Below, one piece after another: positions 47,551-56,695 of a DNA stretch of 64,000 bases. The translations under genes were made by a program, and so were the position numbers. How positions within the stretch are numbered: position 1 is the stretch's first letter; each line of letters begins with the position of its first letter. Origin of the DNA: Vibrio pomeroyi (GTDB lineage: Bacteria > Pseudomonadota > Gammaproteobacteria > Enterobacterales > Vibrionaceae); assembly GCA_041879425.1 (NCBI GenBank), contig CP090854.1:124001-188000 (forward strand), read 5' to 3'. A model generated the notes under the pieces. It saw only the letters and a program-made list of their open reading frames with translations. It did not search any database and had not been told where the DNA came from.

Positions 47551-48507
47551 CTAACTATTATAAGGATTTATATTGCTCTCAGGACGAGTCTTGAGCAGTC
47601 TTAAGATCCACATATATTGCTCAGGTTTTTTACTCACATAATCTTCAATACATTGATTCATCATGCGGGCATCTTGCTCTTCGCTTCCTGTCGGGAAGGG
47701 TAAGGCAGGGTAGAAATCTAGAGTATACTGGCCAGTATTACTGTCGTATTGGGCGAATAGTGGAACAATTTTAGCCTTGCTGAGCTTAGATAGTCGACCG
47801 AGACCAGAAATTGTCGCTTTTTGAGTCGCGAAAAAGTCAACGAAGACACTGTGTTCACGGCCAAGATCTTCATCTGGTAGGTAATAACCCAAGTAGCCAT
47901 CTCTCACTGATTTGATGAAAGGTTTTATACCGCCGCTACGGTCATAAACTCGACCGCCGTATTGTACGCGCTGTCGATGCATCAGCCAGTCACTGAGCTT
48001 GTTTTTCTGAGCTTTCGCCATTGCAGATACTGGTAGATTACGTGACGCGAGTAATACTGCCGGGATGTCGATAGCCCATGTATGTGGTACTAACAAGATA
48101 ACATTGTCGCCACTGTATGTAATATCGGTTAGGTTGCTCAGGCCATTAATTGAAGTATTGCTCTCTAACCAATCTTTATTTTTGAGTGTGAGAGATGCAA
48201 AGCCCATCAAAAATGAGATAGATGTAACGTATGACTGATAAAGGACTTCTTCACGCTCTTCGATTGATTGCTCAGGGAAACACATCTCAAGGTTTACACG
48301 CGCTCGACGGTTGGCTTTATTTTTGATTTTCACGGCCTGTCTAGCCATAAATTTAGCTATAAGTAAACGAATACTATTAGGCAAAAAGCTAACTAACGAA
48401 GATAGCAGTACTGCGATCCAGGTGCCCCAGTACTTCGGTGCTAAAAAGCCCCATTCAAACTCAGGGTTGTATGCTTTTGGGTCAAAGTCATTGCGTTGTG
48501 TGGTCAT
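47551..48507 (-). CDS. lpxM: Lipid A secondary acyltransferase (LpxM/MsbB type)
   Basis: The 318-residue paralogue of the gene at 22.1 kb has a catalytic HX4D motif (PHTWAID), RVQYGGRVYDR and LPDEDLGREHS, and starts with NPEFEWGFLAPKYWGTW as MsbB/LpxM proteins do. It would add the second secondary chain to lipid A. In V. cholerae the counterpart LpxN transfers a hydroxylated chain, relevant to polymyxin resistance; which chain is used here cannot be read. The ATG at 48505-48507 is preferred over a TTG one codon before. Confidence 0.88.
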   Translation of the reverse strand: MTTQRNDFDPKAYNPEFEWGFLAPKYWGTWIAVLLSSLVSFLPNSIRLLIAKFMARQAVKIKNKANRRARVNLEMCFPEQSIEEREEVLYQSYVTSISFLMGFASLTLKNKDWLESNTSINGLSNLTDITYSGDNVILLVPHTWAIDIPAVLLASRNLPVSAMAKAQKNKLSDWLMHRQRVQYGGRVYDRSGGIKPFIKSVRDGYLGYYLPDEDLGREHSVFVDFFATQKATISGLGRLSKLSKAKIVPLFAQYDSNTGQYTLDFYPALPFPTGSEEQDARMMNQCIEDYVSKKPEQYMWILRLLKTRPESNINPYNS

Positions 48508-48629
48508 CAATACACTACAGTTTTATTAAGGGAGCGAACTATGGGCTCGTTACTCAGGAAATGATCATATTTTTATAATGACGGTTCTACCAAGAGACTC
48601 CGTCATTAAATCCAATATTTGATAACTTA

Positions 48630-49571
48630 TTATGCGTTAACAAGCTTCATGTATTCAGCAACACCGTCGGCGACAGATTTAAACTGAATATCACAACCTG
48701 TATTACGTAGTTTAGTTAAGTCAGCCTGAGTGAACTCTTGATAAGCGCCTTTTAGGTGCTCTGGGAATGGGATGGTTTCAATTTCTCCCTTGCCGTGAAA
48801 TTTGACTACGGCTTTTGCTACTTCTTCAAAAGACTCTGCATTACCGGTACCTAGATTAAAAATGCCAGAAACGCCACTTTCTAAAAACCAGAGGTTTACC
48901 GCTGCCACATCACCAACATAAACAAAATCACGTTTAAAGGTTTCGCTGCCTGCAAATAGTTTTGGATTTTCACCGGCGTTCATTTGATTGTTTAGGTGGA
49001 AGGCAACGGATGCCATGCTACCTTTGTGTTGTTCACGCGGACCATACACATTGAAGTATCTGAAGCCTACGATTTGTGAAAGTGTCTCGTTGTGCGCTGC
49101 TGCATCAGCCGTTAGGCGACGAACGTAGTTATCAAACTGTTGTTTTGAGTAGCCGTATACGTTCAATGCACCTTCGTATTCTCGCTCTTCGATAAAGGTA
49201 TCAGTTTCACCGTACGTTGCAGCGGAAGAGGCGTATAGGAACGGAATTTCACGCTCAACACAGTAATGAAGCAGTTCTTTTGAGTACTCATAGTTGTTAA
49301 GCATCATGTACTTGCCATTCCACTCAGTGGTCGCAGAGCATGCGCCTTCGTGGAAAATCGCTTCAATATGACCGAAGTCATCGCCAGCCATCACTTGAGT
49401 TAGAAAGTCATCACGATCCATGTAATCTGTGATGTCTAAGTCGACAAGGTTCTTAAACTTCTTACCGTCTTTTAAGTTGTCGACGACTAGAATATCGTTG
49501 TGGCCCGCTTCGTTAAGCGCCTTAACAATATTGCTGCCAATCATGCCAGCACCACCGGTTACGATAATCAT
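48630..49571 (-). CDS. hldD: ADP-L-glycero-D-manno-heptose 6-epimerase
   Basis: HldD makes the final heptose donor for the LPS inner core. The 313-residue extended SDR has [18 protein letters not shown], the catalytic YGYSKQQFD and [15 protein letters not shown], as in E. coli RfaD (310 aa). In vibrios hldD (gmhD) commonly marks the border of the O-antigen/capsule locus. Here it borders the core/pse block, and the O-antigen operon begins 7 kb further on. Confidence 0.96.
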   Translation of the reverse strand: MIIVTGGAGMIGSNIVKALNEAGHNDILVVDNLKDGKKFKNLVDLDITDYMDRDDFLTQVMAGDDFGHIEAIFHEGACSATTEWNGKYMMLNNYEYSKELLHYCVEREIPFLYASSAATYGETDTFIEEREYEGALNVYGYSKQQFDNYVRRLTADAAAHNETLSQIVGFRYFNVYGPREQHKGSMASVAFHLNNQMNAGENPKLFAGSETFKRDFVYVGDVAAVNLWFLESGVSGIFNLGTGNAESFEEVAKAVVKFHGKGEIETIPFPEHLKGAYQEFTQADLTKLRNTGCDIQFKSVADGVAEYMKLVNA

Positions 49572-49723
49572 AATTCTCTAACTCTTTTGAATACAAAACT
49601 ATCACGAGTATAGCAAGGAATGGATAAGGCGGGCTAGTGGAATAATTCCCCAACCGGAGTATGATACGGCAAGCTAAGTTATAAATTTTGTTGAGTTAAT
49701 TGCTCAAAACTATAGGTATTATC

Positions 49724-50887
49724 ATGAAGATTGCAGTAGCCGGTACAGGGTATGTAGGTCTCTCTAATGCGATGTTGTTAGCTCAGCATCATGAAGTGCT
49801 CGCGGTGGATATCATCGATGAAAAAGTGAAAATGCTTAATAACAAGCAGTCGCCTATTGTTGATGCTGAAATAGAACACTTTCTGGCAAATAAAGCGCTG
49901 AACTTTAGAGCCACGACCGATAAATCAGTGTATGAAGGTGCAGAGTTTGTCATCATCGCAACGCCTACCGATTATGATCCAAAAAATAACTACTTTGATA
50001 CCAGCTCCGTTGAGTCTGTTATCAAAGATGTGATGGCAGTAAATCCTAAAGCAGTGATGGTTATCAAATCAACGGTACCTGTTGGCTATACTGAGCGTAT
50101 CAAACAAGAGCTGAGCTGCGAAAATGTCATGTTCTCCCCTGAGTTTTTACGCGAAGGTAAAGCGCTGTACGATAATTTGAACCCATCACGTATTATCGTG
50201 GGCGAGTGTTCTGAACGCGCTAAAGTGTTTGCCGACCTACTTGTTGAAGGTGCTGAAAAAGAGAATATCGATGTTTTGTTCACCAACTCGACGGAAGCCG
50301 AAGCGGTAAAACTGTTCTCTAACACTTATCTAGCGATGCGTGTGTCTTATTTCAATGAACTTGATTCTTACGCGGAAGCACATGGTTTAGATTCTCGTCA
50401 GATCATTGAAGGTGTGGGGTTAGACCCTCGAATTGGCAATCACTACAACAACCCTTCGTTTGGCTATGGCGGCTATTGCCTACCAAAAGATACCAAACAG
50501 CTATTAGCTAACTACCAAGATGTGCCAAACAATATTGTTGGTGCCATTGTTGATGCTAACCGCACCCGCAAAGATTTCATTGCGGATTCTATTGTCAAGC
50601 GTGCTCCTAAAGTGGTGGGTATCTACCGTTTGATCATGAAGGCAGGTTCGGACAACTTCCGAGCCTCTTCTATTCAAGGGATTATGAAGCGCTTGAAAGC
50701 GAAAGGTATCGAAGTGGTGGTGTTCGAACCTGTGCTGGAAGAAGAGCACTTCTTTAACTCAAAAGTGTATGCTGACCTTGCTGAGTTCAAAGCGGTATCC
50801 GATGTGATTGTTTCTAACAGAATGGTAGAAGAGATCGCAGACGTTGCAGATAAGGTGTATACGCGAGATCTGTTTGGCAGCGACTGA
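49724..50887 (+). CDS. ugd: UDP-glucose 6-dehydrogenase
   Basis: The 387-residue enzyme oxidises UDP-glucose to UDP-glucuronate with two NAD. It has the Rossmann start [35 protein letters not shown] and the catalytic Cys in [14 protein letters not shown], and the C-terminal [20 protein letters not shown]. Start ATG at 49724, after a TAGG site. The product can feed the UDP-GlcA 4-epimerase at 28.3 kb. Confidence 0.95.
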   Translation: MKIAVAGTGYVGLSNAMLLAQHHEVLAVDIIDEKVKMLNNKQSPIVDAEIEHFLANKALNFRATTDKSVYEGAEFVIIATPTDYDPKNNYFDTSSVESVIKDVMAVNPKAVMVIKSTVPVGYTERIKQELSCENVMFSPEFLREGKALYDNLNPSRIIVGECSERAKVFADLLVEGAEKENIDVLFTNSTEAEAVKLFSNTYLAMRVSYFNELDSYAEAHGLDSRQIIEGVGLDPRIGNHYNNPSFGYGGYCLPKDTKQLLANYQDVPNNIVGAIVDANRTRKDFIADSIVKRAPKVVGIYRLIMKAGSDNFRASSIQGIMKRLKAKGIEVVVFEPVLEEEHFFNSKVYADLAEFKAVSDVIVSNRMVEEIADVADKVYTRDLFGSD

Positions 50888-50937
50888 TACATCTCTATTT
50901 TACTAATTCTAATTAGACCAGATGTTAACAGCTCGAT

Positions 50938-50979
50938 CTATCCGTTTAGTGGCGATATACTGAACCGCTAAACGGATAG
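50938..50979. promoter_or_regulatory. 12-bp perfect inverted repeat, candidate TetR operator
   Basis: CTATCCGTTTAG (50938-50949) and CTAAACGGATAG (50968-50979) flank an 18-bp spacer that includes TATACT (50956-50961), a possible -10. It lies 16 bp before the TetR-family gene. There is no T-run, so a terminator is unlikely. Autoregulation is inferred. Confidence 0.55.
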
Positions 50980-50994
50980 GGATACTTATAATCA

Positions 50995-51633
50995 ATGAAA
51001 ACACGTGACAAGATTGTTTACGCTGCTTTAGAGCTGTTTAATGAGCATGGCGAGCGTAGTATTACGACCAATCATATAGCTGAGCACATCGAGATCAGCC
51101 CTGGTAACCTCTACTACCACTTTCGTAACAAGCAAGAAATTGTCCGTGATATCTTCACTCTCTATTCAACAGAGTTACTTGAAAGGTTCACGCCGATTCA
51201 AGGCCAACAAGAAAGCCTGACGCTGCTAAAGACCTACTTAGATTCTATCTTCACACTGATGTGGAAGTACCGATTCTTCTATGCAAACCTTCCTGAAATT
51301 TTGTCTCGCGATGAGCAACTTCATCTCGATTACATGGCTGTTCAAGAAAGGTTGCAAACTAACCTTGTCGATATCATGAGAGCGTTTGTTGAATTGAATT
51401 TGCTGAAAGCGACAGATTCAGAGATGAAGTCGATGGTGACGTCTCTTCACTTGATTGCATCCGGTTGGTTAGGATACCAGTCTGCGATGTCTCCAAAAGC
51501 CCAAATAACTGAACAAGTTGTTCACCAAGGTATGCTACAGATGATAGCGACCGTTAAACCAATTTCGACAGCACAAGGCTTTGAACAGCTGACATTATTG
51601 GAAGATGGCGTAAGGGCGTTGAACTCCAAGTAG
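50995..51633 (+). CDS. TetR/AcrR family transcriptional regulator
   Basis: The 212-residue protein has an N-terminal TetR DNA-binding domain with the helix-turn-helix TTNHIAEHIEISPGNLYYHF (about residues 21-40) and an all-helical ligand domain without recognisable specificity. No adjacent target gene other than ugd or envC is obvious. A 12-bp perfect inverted repeat immediately upstream is a good candidate for its own operator. Confidence 0.9.
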   Translation: MKTRDKIVYAALELFNEHGERSITTNHIAEHIEISPGNLYYHFRNKQEIVRDIFTLYSTELLERFTPIQGQQESLTLLKTYLDSIFTLMWKYRFFYANLPEILSRDEQLHLDYMAVQERLQTNLVDIMRAFVELNLLKATDSEMKSMVTSLHLIASGWLGYQSAMSPKAQITEQVVHQGMLQMIATVKPISTAQGFEQLTLLEDGVRALNSK

Positions 51634-51674
51634 AAACGAGGAGCGGGAAGAGTAGATTCGAGTTGTGGTATATG

Positions 51675-51789
51675 AACCTCGACGTCATTCCCTGCAGCGA
51701 GGTACGAGCATGATAGGGAATCCCCTTTATCTTCGAGGTTAACAATATAGCAGCGAGATTCCAGATATTTCGTCCCTCACTTCTGGAAT
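51675..51789. repeat. Nested palindromic intergenic repeat
   Basis: AACCTCGA (51675-51682) pairs with TCGAGGTT (51733-51740). Inside, ATTCCCT (51687-51693) pairs with AGGGAAT (51715-51721). A second dyad follows: ATTCCAGA (51758-51765) with TCTGGAAT (51782-51789). The layout recalls the Neisseria dRS3-type ATTCCC..GGGAAT repeats. A diverged relative is near 10085-10135. Confidence 0.65.
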
Positions 51790-51835
51790 GACTGATTTTT
51801 ATAAATGCGGCCCCAGGTATTTTCACGACTTGGTT

Positions 51836-51880
51836 TTGCTCTTCGCATCTCGGTTACTCGCATTCCGTATCTGCTCTTAC
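51836..51880 (-). repeat. 43-bp repeat unit (single copy, overlaps the envC 3' end)
   Basis: Read on the minus strand it follows the pattern TAAGAGCAGATACGGAATGC then GAGTAACCGAGATGCGAAGAGC, the same unit that occurs in tandem at 53063-53190. Its first bases overlap the stop region of envC. Confidence 0.65.
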
Positions 51881-53028
51881 CTAACTAACCAGCTCTTTGG
51901 GTTTTGAGCTTGGCTGTTTCTGCGGATTTCAAAATACAGAGATGGGCGTGTTTGTCCACCAGTGTCACCGGCTAGAGCAATAGCTTCGCCAGCTTTAACT
52001 TTGTCACCTTCTTTCTTTAAAAGTGCTTGGTTAAAACCATAGAGCGTCATATCGCCTTTGCCATGGTCAAGTAGTACTACTAAACCATAACCGCGCAAGT
52101 ATTCGGCGAACACAACCGTTCCGGAGTAAACAGATTTGACCTGTTGTCCGTACTTGGCGTTGATCACCATGCCTTTCCAGTTAACTTGCCCCGTTTGGCG
52201 TGAACCGTAGTTATGCAGTACTTTGTCTTTGATTGGCCAAGGCAGCTTTCCTTTACGCTTAGCTAAGCCGTCCATAGGGACAGCATTACGTCTCTCACGA
52301 GCCGCCTTCTCAGCTTTTGCTATTTCAGCTTTCAGGCGAGTTTCATTGCGTTGAAGTTCTGCTAAATAGTTTTTGTCACCCGAAATGTTTTTCTTGATGC
52401 TACCAACGGTTTTCTTACGTTGTGTTTGGGTTTTGGCTAGCGTATCGCGCTTTGTGGTTTGTTGTTTTAATAGTGTTGCTATCTGTTCTTGTTCAAGTTG
52501 GCGCTGCTTATGGCTTTCTTCTAACTCAAGCTGAGTTTGTTCAATCGTTTTGATTGTTGCAGAGCGAGCTTTAGCAAGATGTTGGTAATAATGGCTGATG
52601 CGATCTTCTTCAACGCCGGTGTTGAGGATGTGAGAAGAAGCTTTAGCTCGACTTGTCATGTAGTAAGCCTGAATCAGTTGCTCTAGCTTATCAGTATGGA
52701 TTTTTTTCTGTGCTGTGAGCGCTTTGATCTTGGTGTCTAAGTTCGCAATATTAGCATTAGCGGTATTCAGCTGCTTTTTGCTGTCTAGGATTGCTTTCTC
52801 AAGCGAAGCGATGGAAAGCTCTTGTTTTTTGAGGCTAGCTTGCAGGCTATCGAGTTTTTTCTGTTGTGAGGATAGATTTTTTTGTTGGCGAGATATCTCG
52901 CTCGATACACCTTTCAGTTCTCCCTGAGAGGCAGCAAATGACGATGTAGATAAAAGAGCAGCACAAAGGCTGGTAGATATCAGAAGAGTCCGGCTAATGG
53001 CTAGAATTTGTTTCATCATTATCTTCAT
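51877..53028 (-). CDS. envC: Murein hydrolase activator EnvC
   Basis: The roughly 383-residue periplasmic protein has a signal peptide ending near STSSFA, a long coiled coil (about residues 35-240, rich in Gln/Lys/Leu) and a C-terminal LytM/M23-like domain (GMVINAKYGQQVKSVYSG, LDHGKGDMTLYG). Several zinc ligands of active M23 peptidases are missing, as in EnvC, which activates amidases AmiA/AmiB at the septum. Start uncertain: ATG at 53026-53028 has a good AAGAG site, others at 53043 and 53016 are possible. Flanked by the 43-bp repeats. Confidence 0.9.
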   Translation of the reverse strand: MKIMMKQILAISRTLLISTSLCAALLSTSSFAASQGELKGVSSEISRQQKNLSSQQKKLDSLQASLKKQELSIASLEKAILDSKKQLNTANANIANLDTKIKALTAQKKIHTDKLEQLIQAYYMTSRAKASSHILNTGVEEDRISHYYQHLAKARSATIKTIEQTQLELEESHKQRQLEQEQIATLLKQQTTKRDTLAKTQTQRKKTVGSIKKNISGDKNYLAELQRNETRLKAEIAKAEKAARERRNAVPMDGLAKRKGKLPWPIKDKVLHNYGSRQTGQVNWKGMVINAKYGQQVKSVYSGTVVFAEYLRGYGLVVLLDHGKGDMTLYGFNQALLKKEGDKVKAGEAIALAGDTGGQTRPSLYFEIRRNSQAQNPKSWLVR

Positions 53029-53062
53029 TTTGCTCTTATTCATTCATCAACAGCTATTGTGA

Positions 53063-53190
53063 GTCTTTTCGCACTTCGGTTGCTTGTATCCCGAACTTGC
53101 TCTTAGTCTTTTCGTATCTCGGTTACGAGAATCCCGTATCTGCTTTTAAGCTCTTCGCATCTCGATACTCGTCTCCCGCTGCTGTTGTTT
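53063..53190 (-). repeat. Three tandem 43-bp degenerate repeats between envC and cysE
   Basis: Units lie at 53063-53105, 53106-53148 and 53149-53190. The first two are exactly 43 bp each. On the plus strand they share the pattern CTTTTCG..(T)CTCGGTT..GA/GTATCCCG..TGCT.TTA. The array fills the whole space between the envC start and the cysE stop and slightly overlaps the latter. Confidence 0.75.
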
Positions 53191-54010
53191 AAATCCCATC
53201 ACCATGAATAAAGTTCTGTGAACGACCGTTGAATCCCTGGTCCATGTCTAAAGATGGCTTGTCAGTCTTTGGTTTTCCGACAATCTTTGCTGGAACGCCA
53301 GCAACAGTGGTATGAGGAGGAACAGCTTGTAAAACGACAGAGCAAGAACCAATCTTAGCACCTTCACCCACTTCAATATTACCAAGGATTTTCGCGCCCG
53401 CGCCAATCATTACGCCTTCACGGATTTTAGGGTGTCGATCACCGCCTTCTTTACCGGTACCACCAAGGGTCACGTCTTGAAGAATCGACACGTCATTTTC
53501 GACTACAGCGGTTTCACCAATCACAATGCCTGTTGCGTGGTCGAGCATGATTGCTTTGCCGATACGTGCAGCCGGGTGGATATCTACTTGGCAAGCGACT
53601 GAAATTTGATTTTGCAGGTAAGTCGCAAGAGCAATACGACCTTGTTTCCATAGCCAGTTAGCGACTCGGTAACCTTGTAGAGCATGGTAGCCTTTAAGAT
53701 AAAGTAGAGGCATTGAATACATCTCTACCGCCGGATCTCGAGTCACTGTTGCACAAATATCACAAGCGGCAGCATCAATAATCGATTGGTCCTGCTTAAA
53801 TGCTTGTTCAACCACTTCACGCACTGCCATTGCTGGCATCGAAGCAGTCTTTAACTTGTTTGCCAGAATATAACTGAGCGCGGCGCCCAAGCTTTCGTGG
53901 TTGATGATCGTGGCATGGTAAAAACTCGCAAGCATAGGCTCTTGCTCGGACTGCTGTCGAGCCTCCTTCACAATGCATTGCCAAACTTTTTGTTGTTCAC
54001 AGTGTTTCAT
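53189..54010 (-). CDS. cysE: Serine O-acetyltransferase CysE
   Basis: CysE acetylates serine, the committed step of cysteine synthesis. The 273-residue protein has the N-terminal helical domain and C-terminal left-handed beta-helix with hexapeptide repeats (HPAARIGKAIMLDHATGIVIGE, catalytic Asp and His in LDHATG; QDVTLGG, GDRHPKI) and the feedback-sensitive tail. ATG at 54008-54010 gives exactly the E. coli length. secB-gpsA-cysE order is conserved, but the gaps on both sides of cysE are filled by repeats. Confidence 0.96.
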   Translation of the reverse strand: MKHCEQQKVWQCIVKEARQQSEQEPMLASFYHATIINHESLGAALSYILANKLKTASMPAMAVREVVEQAFKQDQSIIDAAACDICATVTRDPAVEMYSMPLLYLKGYHALQGYRVANWLWKQGRIALATYLQNQISVACQVDIHPAARIGKAIMLDHATGIVIGETAVVENDVSILQDVTLGGTGKEGGDRHPKIREGVMIGAGAKILGNIEVGEGAKIGSCSVVLQAVPPHTTVAGVPAKIVGKPKTDKPSLDMDQGFNGRSQNFIHGDGI

Positions 54011-54027
54011 TTTTCCATCCATTTTTA

Positions 54028-54165
54028 TAAACCAGATACGTGTAGCGAGATGCTAGATTCGAAGAGCGATAGAGCAGGTTAGAGTCATGAGCTTCGAAAA
54101 ATCGATCTTGAGTGTGCTCTTAATCTTTTCGTTACACGTTTACTCGAATCCCGTATCTGCTTTTA
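54028..54165. repeat. Inverted pair of the 43-bp repeat between cysE and gpsA
   Basis: At 54028-54075 the plus strand reads AGATACGTGTAGCGAGATGC and GAAGAGCGATAGAGCAGG. At 54113-54162 the unit appears in the other orientation (CTTTTCGTTACACG, TACTCGAATCCCGTATCTGC, TTTTA). The two copies face each other across about 40 bp, and the second abuts the gpsA stop. Confidence 0.6.
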
Positions 54166-55212
54166 TTATCTTTCTGATTTTTTATCTCGAGCAAGTAGGT
54201 CTTGCGCCGCTAAGTGAGCATCTTTCCCTTGATACAGCACTTGGTAAATTTGTTCAACAATTGGCATTTCAACGCCCATGCGTTCTGATAGTAACCAAAC
54301 TTCTTTGGTGTTGCGATAACCTTCGACCACTTGACCTATTTCTTCTTGTGCAGTATCGACGTCTTTACCTGAGCCTAGCGCCAAACCAAAGCGACGGTTA
54401 CGTGATTGGTTATCGGTACATGTCAGTACCAAATCGCCTAATCCAGCCATGCCCATGAAAGTTTCTGGTTGTGCGCCAAGTGCTGCGCCCAATCGACTCA
54501 TCTCAGCTAAACCACGCGTGATCAATGCTGTACGAGCGTTAGCACCAAAGCCAATACCATCTGACATGCCTGCACCTATCGCGATAACGTTTTTAACTGC
54601 GCCGCCAAGTTGCATACCAATGAAATCTGAGTTTGCATACACGCGGAATGTTTTGCCGCAGTGAATCTTCTCTTGCAGCTCTTCTAGGAAGTTCGCGTCT
54701 GGTGAGGCAACTGAAATTGCTGTCGGCATACCCATCGCAAGCTCTTTGGCAAAAGTAGGGCCAGATAGAACTGCTAGTGAGTAACCATCACCAAGTACAT
54801 CGTGTGCGACATCTTTAAGTAGGCGGCCAGTTTCTGGTTCTAATCCTTTTGTGGCCCAGCAAATACGAGAATTCGCTGACAAATGAGGTTTTAAACTATT
54901 TAGAACGATACCAAACACGTGGCTAGGAACGACAACGAGAAGATCACGGCTTGCTGTGACAGCTTTCTCAAGACCCGTCTCGATAATCAGACTTTCTGGA
55001 AAGTCGATATTCGGCAGAAACTCATTATTCGCACGCTCAGATTCAAGGCGAGCCATATGAACAGGGTCATGCCCCCAAAGAACAACGTTTGCACCGTTAC
55101 GCGCTAGAGAGATAGCTAAAGAGGTTCCGTAAGAACCTGCGCCAATTACTGTCATGGCGATGTCTTTGCCGTAAGCGTTTGTCGTGTGAGTCGGGCGAGT
55201 TGTTTCTGTCAT
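54166..55212 (-). CDS. gpsA: Glycerol-3-phosphate dehydrogenase [NAD(P)+] GpsA
   Basis: GpsA reduces DHAP to sn-glycerol 3-phosphate for phospholipids. The 348-residue protein has the Rossmann motif [21 protein letters not shown], the [16 protein letters not shown] signature, the catalytic Lys in [12 protein letters not shown] and SRNRRFG. A GGTGGAAGC ribosome site precedes the ATG. It lies downstream of secB beyond a terminator. The N-terminus is about 15 residues longer than that of E. coli (339 aa). Confidence 0.96.
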   Translation of the reverse strand: MTETTRPTHTTNAYGKDIAMTVIGAGSYGTSLAISLARNGANVVLWGHDPVHMARLESERANNEFLPNIDFPESLIIETGLEKAVTASRDLLVVVPSHVFGIVLNSLKPHLSANSRICWATKGLEPETGRLLKDVAHDVLGDGYSLAVLSGPTFAKELAMGMPTAISVASPDANFLEELQEKIHCGKTFRVYANSDFIGMQLGGAVKNVIAIGAGMSDGIGFGANARTALITRGLAEMSRLGAALGAQPETFMGMAGLGDLVLTCTDNQSRNRRFGLALGSGKDVDTAQEEIGQVVEGYRNTKEVWLLSERMGVEMPIVEQIYQVLYQGKDAHLAAQDLLARDKKSER

Positions 55213-55305
55213 GCTTCCACCTAAAAATAATGAGGGAAATCGAAGAGTTCTGGAAAAGTTTGCTACTAATAATAAATAGCTCTTTATCTAAGTAACAGTG
55301 TAAAG

Positions 55306-55341
55306 AAAAAATGCACATCGCAGAAGCTGCGATGTGCATTT
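55306..55341. terminator. secB terminator
   Basis: AATGCACATCGCAG / CTGCGATGTGCATT is a perfect 14-bp stem with an AAG loop. Read on the minus strand it is followed by TTTTTTC, placing it after secB and before gpsA. Confidence 0.88.
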
Positions 55342-55407
55342 AAAAGCTAAGCTTCTTATCAAATAAGCTATTTAAGCGTTCGTTAGAGTTAAGCTCTACT
55401 TTGAGAC

Positions 55408-55875
55408 TTAAGCCTGTTCGCCTTCAGCTTGCTGAGCTTGGTTCTGTAGGTAGTTCATGAACAAAGCATCGAAGTTTACAGGTGCTAGGTTCAGTTGTGG
55501 GAACGTACCTTTAACTACTAGGCTAGAAATTGTTTCGCGAGCGTATGGGAATAGGATGTTCGGGCAGAATGCACCTAGGCAATGTGCTAGTTGGCCTGCT
55601 TCCATTTCGCTTGCAGAGAAGATGCCACCTTGCTGAACTTCACAAAGAAATGCTGTGTCATCTGCGTTCTTAACAGTCACTGTTAGACGTAGGATTACTT
55701 CGTAAACGCCTTGGCCAAGTTCACGGCTTTGAGTGTCTAGGTCCAGTTTTACATCTGGGTTCCACTCTTTTTGAAACATGTCTGGAGAGTTTGGCGCTTC
55801 GAAAGATACGTCTTTTAGAAAGATACGTTGGATTGCGAAGTTTTGTTGTGCGTCTTGTTGTGCTGCTTCAGCCAT
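55408..55875 (-). CDS. secB: Protein-export chaperone SecB
   Basis: SecB holds precursors unfolded and delivers them to SecA. The 155-residue protein has the conserved [17 protein letters not shown] strand, [32 protein letters not shown], and a C-terminal zinc-finger-binding tail. Length equals E. coli SecB. It follows the rhodanese gene (98 bp), as in other gamma-proteobacteria; grxC, often between them, is absent. Confidence 0.96.
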   Translation of the reverse strand: MAEAAQQDAQQNFAIQRIFLKDVSFEAPNSPDMFQKEWNPDVKLDLDTQSRELGQGVYEVILRLTVTVKNADDTAFLCEVQQGGIFSASEMEAGQLAHCLGAFCPNILFPYARETISSLVVKGTFPQLNLAPVNFDALFMNYLQNQAQQAEGEQA

Positions 55876-55973
55876 TTTCTTGTCCTTAAAAATTTAAATT
55901 AGACTTTATTCACTATATTTGTCGAACAAAGCCCGAAAGTTTGTTGATTAGGTCAGCTTACTTTTTGCCTTTA

Positions 55974-56408
55974 CTATTTCTTACCTTTAACCAAAGGCAG
56001 GTTAGCTTCGCTCCAAGCCACTAGGCCACTTTTCAGCACACTTACGTTTTCGAAGCCTGCTTTAACCAGCAGGTTAGCGCTTTCTTGAGCGGTTTGACCT
56101 GTCTTGCATACTACGATGATTGGGTCTGCTTTGTGGCTTTCAAGGCTACCAAAGCTATTTGCTTTGATGTCTGACGGCAAAATGTGAAGTGCGTCAGTAA
56201 TATGGCCCTTTTTGAACTCATCCTTAGTACGAATATCAACCACAACGCCGTTTTCACGGTTGATCAGTTGTGTAGTTTGCGCTGCCGTGATCTCTTTGTA
56301 GGCTGCGTTTGATGTTTTGATTACGTTCGCAATGATGGCAACAACCAAGCCGATCCATACGATGGCTAAAATCATATTCTCTTGAACAAATGGAACTAAC
56401 TCTTGCAT
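55974..56408 (-). CDS. Membrane-anchored rhodanese-like protein (YibN type)
   Basis: The 144-residue protein has one N-terminal membrane helix (about residues 12-30, LAIVWIGLVVAIIANVI) and a rhodanese domain with the active-site loop VCKTGQTAQESA, Cys intact. It matches E. coli YibN (143 aa). Rhodanese homology suggests sulfur transfer; E. coli YibN has been linked with membrane-protein insertion. First gene of the probable yibN-secB unit. The gap upstream leads to the O-antigen operon on the other strand. Confidence 0.9.
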   Translation of the reverse strand: MQELVPFVQENMILAIVWIGLVVAIIANVIKTSNAAYKEITAAQTTQLINRENGVVVDIRTKDEFKKGHITDALHILPSDIKANSFGSLESHKADPIIVVCKTGQTAQESANLLVKAGFENVSVLKSGLVAWSEANLPLVKGKK

Positions 56409-56537
56409 GTCTTGAACTCTTATTCGTTATTGGGCGAAAAATTATAGGGTAGGAGTATAGCGAGATTTGGAGTTTAGTGTACACAGAGTTCTTAATATTT
56501 GAACAAACCCGATAGTAAAGTCTACGATTTTTTTGAT

Positions 56538-56543
56538 TATAAT
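56538..56543 (+). promoter_or_regulatory. Possible -10 box of the O-antigen operon
   Basis: TATAAT in an AT-rich stretch about 80 bp upstream of the ops element. No convincing -35 hexamer at the right distance, so this is tentative. Confidence 0.35.
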
Positions 56544-56620
56544 TTCTGATACATAGATAATGGGAGAATTTACATTTTTAAATCTGAATGCGTAGTGTGG
56601 TTACCGCTTTGTTACCAAAG

Positions 56621-56632
56621 GGCGGTAGCGTG
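56621..56632 (+). promoter_or_regulatory. ops element (JUMPStart core), RfaH recruitment site
   Basis: GGCGGTAGCGTG is an exact match to the ops consensus. It lies in the transcribed leader 64 bp before rmlB. The preceding TACCGC.TTTG and following CAAA.GGCGGTA can form a hairpin that presents ops. In enterics ops pauses RNA polymerase and loads RfaH, which suppresses Rho termination across long LPS operons. Confidence 0.9.
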
Positions 56633-56695
56633 CCTGGTGGGGTTTGCTATCTCGTGTTAAGTTTTTGATTGTTTAGGTTTATCTTAGGAGTTTTT

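Noticed and set aside
47551..48507. Idea that the second lipid A acyltransferase is a redundant recent duplication of the gene at 22 kb
   Set aside because: The two differ throughout (HX4E versus HX4D, different N-termini) and fit the separate LpxL and LpxM branches.
53063..53190. 43-bp tandem repeats considered as a CRISPR array
   Set aside because: Units are directly abutting without spacers, degenerate, and no cas genes are near.
55306..55341. Perfect 14-bp palindrome considered as a protein-binding or mobile site
   Set aside because: The T-run on the minus strand and position after secB fit a plain terminator.
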